Origin: Gemmatimonadota bacterium | GTDB lineage: Bacteria > Gemmatimonadota > Gemmatimonadetes > Palauibacterales > Palauibacteraceae | Assembly: GCA_023554435.1 (NCBI GenBank) | Contig: JAMJQV010000098.1 | Coordinates: forward strand, 1 to 5,707 | Direction: 5' to 3' | DNA length: 5,707 nucleotides | Shown here: in pieces, positions 1 to 4,922 of the stretch | Layout: every line of letters starts with the position of its first letter | How positions within the stretch are numbered: position 1 is the stretch's first letter | Made by a program: the position numbers and the translations under genes | Notes under the pieces: model-generated | Told to the model about the DNA's origin: nothing | Seen by the model: only the letters and a program-made list of their open reading frames with translations | The model's database searches: none

Positions 1-536
1 CCCCACAGGTCGATTCCGTGCCAGTAGCTGAACGCCCGCAGGAACCTCGCCTCGGCACGCATCTGCACGAGTTCGTCGCGCAGTGCCGACTGCCCTCGCT
101 CCTCCAACTTGTCGTCCGATGTCGCGCGCAGGAACTCGTTCGCCAGTGAGACCTGATAGAACACCCGCGAGTACATCATCTGCACGAACTGGTTCGAAGA
201 AGCCCACCCCATGGTGATCATCTCGGGGATGCCCGCATCACCCCAGCCCAGCACCGCCTCATCCGTGGGCAGCTCCTGCAGCTGCCACAACTGGCGGCCG
301 TAGTGGCTGAACCCCTCGTCGAGGCGCGAGAAGTCCGAGTCGCCGTTCGGACCCTGCTGGCCCGTTACCGTCAGCCCGGCATACAACTTGGCCAGGAACG
401 CCTCGTAGGACTGCGTGTCGTTGAAGACGTTCGCTTCCGTTACCGTGCTCTTGGGCTCGGTGTTGATATCACAGGCCGCCACTGTCAGGCCGATGGCGGT
501 TGCGGCCAGCATCGCCATCGTGCTTGGGATTCGCAT
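1..536 (-). CDS. SusD/RagB family outer-membrane lipoprotein, N-terminal part (3' end outside window)
   Basis: SusD-like proteins are surface lipoproteins that bind nutrients and act as a lid on a TonB-dependent SusC transporter. Reading from the ATG at 536-534 gives 178 residues, open to the left edge. Residues 1-21 form a signal peptide ending in the lipobox VAAC, with C22 as the lipidation site, followed by DINTEPKS. The next stretch has the family look: TEANVFND, SYEAFLAKLYAG, a central GWGD/MGWASSNQF region, VFYQVSLANEFLR, and the helical repeat MRAEARFLRAFSYW near residues 159-172, followed by DLWG. Family members are usually about 450-600 residues, so roughly a third is present. The start is fixed by the signal peptide and by AGGAGG 7 nt upstream. 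Nutrient class cannot be judged from this part. No susC gene precedes it; the upstream neighbour is divergent. Confidence 0.9.
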   Translation of the reverse strand, partial: MRIPSTMAMLAATAIGLTVAACDINTEPKSTVTEANVFNDTQSYEAFLAKLYAGLTVTGQQGPNGDSDFSRLDEGFSHYGRQLWQLQELPTDEAVLGWGDAGIPEMITMGWASSNQFVQMMYSRVFYQVSLANEFLRATSDDKLEERGQSALRDELVQMRAEARFLRAFSYWHGIDLW

Positions 537-539
537 TCG

Positions 540-549
540 ACCTCCTCCT
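540..549 (-). promoter_or_regulatory. Strong Shine-Dalgarno of the SusD-like gene
   Basis: On the minus strand the bases before the ATG at 536-534 read AGGAGGAGGT, a duplicated, near-perfect anti-16S match. The first AGGAGG (549-544) lies 7 nt from the start codon. This fixes the start and suggests efficient translation. Confidence 0.8.
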
Positions 550-573
550 GATTCGTCTAATAGTTGTCCAATT

Positions 574-602
574 ATGATAGAGGCAATGTCGGAATATGTC
601 AA
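574..602 (-). promoter_or_regulatory. Sigma-70-like promoter driving the SusD-like gene
   Basis: The minus strand carries a perfect -35 box TTGACA (602-597), a 17-bp spacer and the -10 box TATCAT (579-574). The predicted transcription start is near 567, giving a leader of about 30 nt that contains the strong ribosome site. The boxes sit in an AT-rich island (about 551-625) inside GC-rich DNA. The match is by eye; no transcript data support it. The TTGACA/TATCAT form differs from the TAnnTTTG promoters of Bacteroidota. Confidence 0.65.
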
Positions 603-710
603 TGATTTGTCTAGTATCAATTCCTCGAAGAACCGGGACGACGGCCGCGCGTGAAACACCGGAGTGCGGTTCCGTGACCTTCCGACCCCCGGAATCGTCT
701 TTCGTCTGGA

Positions 711-729
711 GGCCCGGAGCGCCCGGGCC
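711..729 (+). repeat. Perfect 7-bp inverted repeat upstream of the secreted protein gene
   Basis: GGCCCGG at 711-717 pairs perfectly with CCGGGCC at 723-729 across a 5-nt loop. It ends 14 nt before the GGGAG ribosome site (744-748) of the gene at 757. If transcribed it would form a stable hairpin in the mRNA leader. No U-run follows, so it is not a standard terminator. It could be chance in GC-rich DNA. Confidence 0.35.
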
Positions 730-756
730 GGGGATGCTGATGTGGGAGATACGAGA

Positions 757-1152
757 ATGCCGATCCGACTCAAACTTCTGACCCTGGGCTTCGCCATAGC
801 CCTGGTGGTCTCCGCACCGGTGTACGGGCAGGAAAGCCCTGCGCCTCCGGCAGAGCGTTCGGCCCAGCAGGAGAGGGCGCGGCGTCAGGACCGGGCTCGC
901 GTTCACCAACCCGGTCAGGCCGACGTGGGGGACCAGGCCAGGACCGGGCAGCGGGCCACTCGCGACGGAGCGAAGGGGAATCGGGCTAGTCGCGGCGCGC
1001 AGGGGGCACGAGCTGACCGGGGAGACAGGGGTAGGCGGGGAGCACAGGCATCACGAGGAAGCCGGGGAAGTCAGATCCGGGACAACGCGGCAGCGTCCCG
1101 GGTGCGAAGCACGACCCGGACGCGGTCTCGGCAACACCGAACCGCACCGTAG
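757..1152 (+). CDS. Small secreted arginine-rich protein with Gly/Ala-X-Arg/Gln triplets, unknown function
   Basis: A 131-residue protein that I do not recognise. Residues 1-24 form a clear Sec signal peptide: basic start MPIRLK, hydrophobic core LLTLGFAIALVVSA, and a likely cut after VYG. The mature part of about 106 residues is strikingly biased: 25 arginines, many Gly, Ala, Gln, Ser and Asp, one Lys, no Cys, no Leu and no aromatic residue. It should be disordered and strongly basic. Residues 71-106 fall into twelve triplets with Gly first in nine and Ala in three, and Arg, Lys or Gln third in every one. Four similar triplets precede at 58-69, one residue out of register. I chose the ATG at 757 because the signal peptide starts there and GGGAG lies 8 nt upstream; in-frame starts further up (GTG at 664) give no signal. 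It ends 19 nt before a hairpin terminator. Possible roles are nucleic-acid or polyanion binding, or a collagen-like filament; all are guesses. Confidence 0.7.
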   Translation: MPIRLKLLTLGFAIALVVSAPVYGQESPAPPAERSAQQERARRQDRARVHQPGQADVGDQARTGQRATRDGAKGNRASRGAQGARADRGDRGRRGAQASRGSRGSQIRDNAAASRVRSTTRTRSRQHRTAP

Positions 1153-1171
1153 CATTCGTGAGGCAGTGGGA

Positions 1172-1205
1172 TGAGAACGGGGGGCGCTGAGCGTCCCCCG
1201 TCTCA
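1172..1205. terminator. Hairpin terminator between convergent genes
   Basis: An 11-bp stem (1177-1187 with 1191-1201; one G-T pair, TGA loop) is extended by TGAG (1172-1175) pairing with CTCA (1202-1205) around a bulged A. It lies 19 nt after the stop of the plus-strand gene at 1152 and 2 nt from the stop of the minus-strand hydrolase (1208-1210), so it could end transcription from both sides. There is no T-run on either strand, so it is not a classical Rho-independent terminator. Confidence 0.6.
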
Positions 1206-1207
1206 CA

Positions 1208-1894
1208 TCAGGGCCGGATCGTGTCGGTCCAGCCGCGCACGACCGACGCAATGTCGTCGTACACCTGCTCCGTGGACTTGCCCGTACGCTTCAGCACATC
1301 GAAACCATGGTCCGCGTCCTGGACCACACGGATCGCGGCCCGCTCTCCGAGCGCTCCCACCACAGCCTCCATCCGATCCATCTCGGCCAGCCGGTCACGG
1401 GTTCCCTGCACGAACAACATCGGTACGTCGACATCCGTCAGGTGATCGGCCCGCTTGTTCGAAGGGTCGCCCGGACGATGCAAAGGAAAGCCGAGGAATA
1501 CGAGTCCACGCACTCCGGCCAGGGCGCTCTCGGCCTGAGCGCTGGACGTCATGCGTCCGCCCATCGACTTGCCGCCCGCGAGCAGGGGAAGATCCGGCTC
1601 CAGTTCACGAGCTGCAGCGACCGCTGAGCGCACGGTTCCCGTGAGCACCGGGGCGCGGTCAGGGCGGCGCTTGCCCGCCTCCGTGAAGGGGAACTGGTAG
1701 CGGAACGTCCCGATTCCATGAGATGACAGGGCCTCCGCGATTCCATCCATGAAGCGATGGCGCATGCCCGCGCCGGCGCCGTGACCGAGGACGTAGAGCG
1801 CCTGACACTCGGCCGGCTTGAGAAGAATGGCCGAGACCGGGCCGGAACCCGGGGCCGCCGGAAACCGCAACTCGCTGACCGTCGGTTCGCTCAC
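1208..1894 (-). CDS. Alpha/beta hydrolase, KANL3/Tex30 (COG3571) type
   Basis: A small cytoplasmic serine-hydrolase-fold protein of 228 residues, close to the usual length of this group. Visible elements in order: an oxyanion-type HGAGAG at 38-43 after strand ALYVLG; the nucleophile elbow GKSMGG with S110; the acid D167 in FVQGTRD after the strand VPMLFV; and H196 in QDADHGF. The strand GLVFLGFPLH follows the elbow, as is typical of bacterial homologues annotated as dienelactone-hydrolase-like or predicted hydrolase. There is no signal peptide. The substrate is unknown; an esterase or related activity is likely because the triad is complete. The start is GTG at 1894-1892, which overlaps the metallophosphoesterase stop as GTGA. 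The preceding sequence is only a weak ribosome site, so translation may be coupled. The two genes share a transcript that ends at the hairpin just downstream. Confidence 0.85.
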   Translation of the reverse strand: MSEPTVSELRFPAAPGSGPVSAILLKPAECQALYVLGHGAGAGMRHRFMDGIAEALSSHGIGTFRYQFPFTEAGKRRPDRAPVLTGTVRSAVAAARELEPDLPLLAGGKSMGGRMTSSAQAESALAGVRGLVFLGFPLHRPGDPSNKRADHLTDVDVPMLFVQGTRDRLAEMDRMEAVVGALGERAAIRVVQDADHGFDVLKRTGKSTEQVYDDIASVVRGWTDTIRP

Positions 1895-2802
1895 TCGCTC
1901 GATCCATCGGCAGGTCGGGGGGCGACCTGACCGGGCTCGACTTCGTAACCATGCCCGGTCCAGCGCCCGCGGCGAGCAGACAGGCGGCCGTCCTCCACCT
2001 CGTACATCCAGAATCCTTCCAGTTCGTGCATCGTCGCACTGCCCGCGCAGAAGATCTCGGGGCCGATTGCAGGGAGCCGGACGCGATACGTCTCATGAAC
2101 GTGGCCGCACAGAATGGCGCCGCGCTCGACGACCGCGCAGGCCCTGAGAAACTCCTCGGCGTTCTCCAGGCCGTGCGCCCGGGTGTCCGGGCTGCCGTCC
2201 GCCAGGCACGGCGCATAGTGGGTCACGATGAACACGAAGCGATCCTCGAGCTCGGGTCGGGCAAGGACTTCGCTCAGCGCCGCCAACTGCTGCGGCGGAA
2301 TCCGGCCACTCGAGCGCCACGGTATGGGGTTCGGCTTGGCGCTGTTCAGGCCCACGACGGCCACACCGTCTCCAAGCAATCGGACCAGGGGCCAAGGCCC
2401 GTCGACGCGCGAATCCGGCAGGTCGGACTCCAGCAGTCCCTCGAACGTCGTCTCGAACCGCTTCTCGCGTACTACGGTTCGGGTGTACAGGTCGTGGTTC
2501 CCCGCCACGCACACGAACTCGGCCGGTGAATTCACGAAGGGCTGGATCGCGGCCCGGGCCGTGGCGAACTCGGCGCGGGTGCCCATGGCGGTGAAATCAC
2601 CGGAGAACACGACCAGGTCCACCTCGCCTGAATTCGCGAACTCCGCAAGACGATCCAGTTTCTCCAACGCCCGTTCGAAGCGGCGCCCCCGGCCTCGGAG
2701 GAAGTTGACTCCGCCTGCTATCCGCTTGCCGGGCCAGTCTCGGACAGGGATTCGGCGCAGCCCCAGGCTGATGTGGATGTCGCTGAAATGGAGTACTCGC
2801 AC
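1891..2802 (-). CDS. Calcineurin-like metallophosphoesterase
   Basis: A 303-residue phosphoesterase with every metal-binding block of the superfamily: SDIH (D8, H10), SGD (D69), GNHD (N102, H103), THYAP (H195) and GHVH (H234, H236). The family hydrolyses phosphomono- or diesters with two metal ions. The single-domain size and absence of a signal peptide resemble class III cyclic-nucleotide phosphodiesterases (CpdA/Rv0805 type), but the substrate cannot be read from the motifs. I place the start at GTG 2802-2800, giving MRVLHFSDIH, the usual position of the first metal motif right at the N-terminus, with AAGG about 8 nt upstream. A longer reading from GTG 2877 would add 25 unrelated residues and overlap the divergent gene. 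Its stop overlaps the hydrolase start by four bases, so it is the first gene of a two-gene unit. Confidence 0.9.
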   Translation of the reverse strand: MRVLHFSDIHISLGLRRIPVRDWPGKRIAGGVNFLRGRGRRFERALEKLDRLAEFANSGEVDLVVFSGDFTAMGTRAEFATARAAIQPFVNSPAEFVCVAGNHDLYTRTVVREKRFETTFEGLLESDLPDSRVDGPWPLVRLLGDGVAVVGLNSAKPNPIPWRSSGRIPPQQLAALSEVLARPELEDRFVFIVTHYAPCLADGSPDTRAHGLENAEEFLRACAVVERGAILCGHVHETYRVRLPAIGPEIFCAGSATMHELEGFWMYEVEDGRLSARRGRWTGHGYEVEPGQVAPRPADGSSE

Positions 2803-2850
2803 CCGATTTACCTTACGCGCGCCGGTGGCGCGGGTTATTGTTCGCGCACG
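2803..2850. promoter_or_regulatory. Compact divergent promoter region with a small inverted repeat
   Basis: Only 48 bp separate the two divergent starts, so both promoters must lie here or inside the coding ends. A perfect inverted repeat, CGCGCC-ggt-GGCGCG, spans 2818-2832. TATTGT at 2836-2841 could be a -10 box for the plus operon, placing the transcription start close to the ATG at 2851. No good -35 box is visible (TTACGC at 2813-2818 is weak), and no Shine-Dalgarno precedes the ATG, so a leaderless transcript is possible. Confidence 0.35.
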
Positions 2851-3828
2851 ATGAAGCTGCTCACCGTCGCTGCACACGATCTTCCCAAAGTGCTTCCCAT
2901 GCGGGACGCTGTCGAGGCGATGAAGTCGGCGTTTGCCATGCTGTCCGCCGGCCAGGTCGTCGCACCGCCTCGCGGCGTGGTGCCGGTGGACGAGGTGGAC
3001 GGCATCTCCCTGCTCATGGGCGGCTACGTTCCGGGCGAGGGCCTAGCGGCCAAGACGGTGTCGATCTTCAACCGGAATCGCGACCTGGGCAAAGACGTGG
3101 TCACAGGCCTGATGCTGGTACTCGACCCCGTGTCCGGTGAGCCGATCGGCCTTCTGGACGGCGGCGCGCTCACCGCGTGGCGGACCGGTGCCGCGGTCGG
3201 CGCGGCGACCGACCTGCTTGCTCGACCGGACGCTCGAATCGCGGCGCTGATCGGTGCCGGTGTGCAGGCGCGTACCCAGCTGCTCGCCCTGGACGCGGTG
3301 CGAGAGCTGGAGGCGATTCGCGTGTTCGGACTCGACGGGCGCCAGGTCAGCGAGTTCATCGAACGACTTCAGCCGGAAGTCAGCGCCCGCCTCGAGCCGA
3401 TGACCTCGGCCGACGCGGCGGTGGACGGAGCGCACGTGATCAGCTCGGCCACGAACTCTCCGACGCCGGTGTTCGACGGACGTCGGCTGGCCCCCGGCGC
3501 CCACCTGAACGCGATCGGCACCTTCACCCTGGATCGCCGGGAGGTGGACCTGGTCACCGTGGAGAGGTCGACCGTGTTCGTGGACCTGGTCGAAGCGGCT
3601 CTCGAGGAGGCGGGCGAACTGGTGGCGGGAGTCGACGCCGGCGTCACGCGCCCCGAGGACTGGACCGAGATCGGTGATGTGGCGGCGCGACGATCGCCCG
3701 GCCGCACCCGTGTAGACCAGGTCACCTTCTTCAAGTCCGTCGGGCACGCCGTACAGGACATCGTGACCGCGTCTCGCATTATGAAGCGGGCGGCCGAGAC
3801 CGGCCTGGCTCGAACGGTGGAACTCTGA
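2851..3828 (+). CDS. Ornithine cyclodeaminase/mu-crystallin family protein, probable delta1-pyrroline-2-carboxylate reductase
   Basis: A 325-residue NAD(P)-dependent enzyme, the full length for the family. Substrate-side residues seen are K68 in LAAKTVS and R111 in TAWRTGA. The dinucleotide fold begins with ALIGAGVQA (GxGxxA at 135-140), and the C-terminal FKSVGHAVQDI (294-304) is characteristic. Classical ornithine cyclodeaminase has a catalytic Asp in a VGGDCPGKTEL-like loop; the matching loop here reads NAIGTFTLDRREVD with F225 at that place, which argues against ornithine deamination. The next gene, one base away, encodes a trans-3-hydroxyproline dehydratase type protein whose product would be this enzyme's substrate, so reduction of delta1-pyrroline-2-carboxylate to L-proline (the LhpI role) is the best inference. 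Ketimine reductase, alanine dehydrogenase or true cyclodeaminase remain alternatives. The start is the ATG giving MKLLTVAAHD; in-frame readings from 2773 enter the divergent gene. Confidence 0.85.
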   Translation: MKLLTVAAHDLPKVLPMRDAVEAMKSAFAMLSAGQVVAPPRGVVPVDEVDGISLLMGGYVPGEGLAAKTVSIFNRNRDLGKDVVTGLMLVLDPVSGEPIGLLDGGALTAWRTGAAVGAATDLLARPDARIAALIGAGVQARTQLLALDAVRELEAIRVFGLDGRQVSEFIERLQPEVSARLEPMTSADAAVDGAHVISSATNSPTPVFDGRRLAPGAHLNAIGTFTLDRREVDLVTVERSTVFVDLVEAALEEAGELVAGVDAGVTRPEDWTEIGDVAARRSPGRTRVDQVTFFKSVGHAVQDIVTASRIMKRAAETGLARTVEL

Positions 3829-3829
3829 C

Positions 3830-4888
3830 GTGGACCGACGATTCGAGATCCCCGCTGGCTGGGGGCGGTTGCAGACGATCGATGCTCATACCGCGGGCGA
3901 GCCGCTCCGAGTCGTCACGGGCGGCTGGCCCGAGATTCCGGGCGACACGATTCTCGCCAAGCGGCAGTTCGCGCGCGAGAACCACGACTCCCTGCGCCGG
4001 GCCCTCATGTGGGAGCCGCGGGGCCACGCCGACATGTACGGTTGCATTCTGACCGAACCGGTGACCGCGGACGGCGATGTGGGAGTGCTCTTCCTGCACA
4101 ACGAGGGGTACTCGACGATGTGCGGGCACGGAATCATCGGCCTGGTCAAGGTAGGGCTCGACTGCGGCCTGCTGGATCCGGGGAAGCTGGAGGCCGATGC
4201 CGCGGGGCAGCCGATCGTGAGAATCGACACGCCCGCCGGTCGCGTGACGGCGACGGCCCAACTTGAAGCCGGGACCGAAAGAACACACGTATCCGGGGTG
4301 TCCTTCCTCAACGTGCCTTCCTTCGTCCTGGAGCCGGATCTCGCGGTCGACGTCCCCGGATTCGGTCCGGTCCGCTGCGACATCGCGTTTGGCGGGGCCT
4401 TCTATGCCTACGTGGATGCGGCCGACTTTGGACTCGCGATCGAACCGAAGGCCTGCGCTCCGCTCATCGCCGCGGGCCGCCGGGTCAAGCGGGCCGTGAT
4501 GGAGCAATACCCGATCGTGCACCCGGACGGGGACCCTGACCTGAACTTCCTGTACGGGACGATCTTCATTCAGAAAGGCGAAGGTTCCGTCCACAGCCGG
4601 AACCTGTGCGTGTTCGCCGAGGGCGAAGTGGACCGGAGCCCCACGGGGACAGGCGTGAGCGGTCGGGCAGCGATCCACAATTTTCGCGGCGAATTGCCCG
4701 CCGGGGAGACGATCACGATCGAGAGCATCATCGGTTCGTCGTTCGACGTTCGAGTCGCGGCTGAGACGACGGTTGGCCGACTTCCCGCCATCGTTCCCGA
4801 GGTCACCGGCACCGCCCACATCACCGGTCACCACGAGTTCCTGATCGATCCGGAAGACCCGCTGCGCGACGGCTTCTTCCTGCGCTGA
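3830..4888 (+). CDS. Proline racemase family, probable trans-3-hydroxy-L-proline dehydratase
   Basis: A 352-residue cofactor-independent enzyme of the proline racemase fold, full length. It has the N-terminal DAHTAGEPLR (18-27), the first active-site motif MCGHG with C98, and the second motif DRSPTGTGVSG with T272. Racemases and 4-hydroxyproline epimerases carry Cys at both sites. Cys plus Thr is the signature of trans-3-hydroxy-L-proline dehydratase (as in human L3HYPDH), which removes water to give delta1-pyrroline-2-carboxylate. Positions 98 and 272 are also close to those of the human enzyme. The start is GTG 3830, one base after the reductase TGA (TGAcGTG), with GGTGGA just upstream inside the reductase gene, so translation is likely coupled. 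There is no signal peptide, so it acts in the cytoplasm. Confidence in family is very high; in the dehydratase reaction, good but not tested. Confidence 0.92.
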   Translation: MDRRFEIPAGWGRLQTIDAHTAGEPLRVVTGGWPEIPGDTILAKRQFARENHDSLRRALMWEPRGHADMYGCILTEPVTADGDVGVLFLHNEGYSTMCGHGIIGLVKVGLDCGLLDPGKLEADAAGQPIVRIDTPAGRVTATAQLEAGTERTHVSGVSFLNVPSFVLEPDLAVDVPGFGPVRCDIAFGGAFYAYVDAADFGLAIEPKACAPLIAAGRRVKRAVMEQYPIVHPDGDPDLNFLYGTIFIQKGEGSVHSRNLCVFAEGEVDRSPTGTGVSGRAAIHNFRGELPAGETITIESIIGSSFDVRVAAETTVGRLPAIVPEVTGTAHITGHHEFLIDPEDPLRDGFFLR

Positions 4889-4922
4889 GCGATCCGCCAT
4901 CCACCCGTAGAGGCCGACCGAC

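Larger units (their letters stand above)
537..756. other. Divergent intergenic region between the SusD-like gene and the secreted Arg-rich protein gene
   Basis: This 220-bp stretch holds no convincing gene. Its left third is AT-rich and carries the minus-strand promoter and ribosome site. The right part is GC-rich and contains small inverted repeats: a 5-bp stem at 680-684/690-694 and a perfect 7-bp stem at 711-717/723-729. I could not find a clear plus-strand promoter for the gene at 757. TAGTAT at 612-617 is a possible -10 box, but nothing suitable lies at -35. Confidence 0.6.

Noticed and set aside
664..756. Longer start (GTG 664) for the Arg-rich secreted protein
   Set aside because: The extra 31 residues would bury the signal peptide, while the ATG at 757 has a ribosome site at the right distance.
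469..909. Minus-strand 146-codon frame crossing the intergenic region
   Set aside because: It overlaps the SusD-like start and the signal-peptide gene, and shows no motif and no ribosome site.
757..1152. Histone-like or SR-type nucleoid protein
   Set aside because: The clear signal peptide sends it out of the cytoplasm, and the mature part has only one lysine and no fold-forming hydrophobic residues.
1171..1644. Plus-strand 157-codon frame opposite the alpha/beta hydrolase
   Set aside because: Proline/arginine-rich shadow of a gene with an intact catalytic triad.
2773..2850. Upstream in-frame start for the cyclodeaminase-family reductase
   Set aside because: It would overlap the divergent phosphoesterase start and add 26 residues before the normal N-terminus MKLLTVAAHD.
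2803..2877. Longer N-terminus for the metallophosphoesterase from GTG 2877
   Set aside because: The first metal motif normally lies within the first residues, and the extension overlaps the divergent gene; GTG 2802 has a fair ribosome site.
3830..4888. Proline racemase or 4-hydroxyproline epimerase as the product name
   Set aside because: Both need a second active-site Cys; here that position is Thr (T272).
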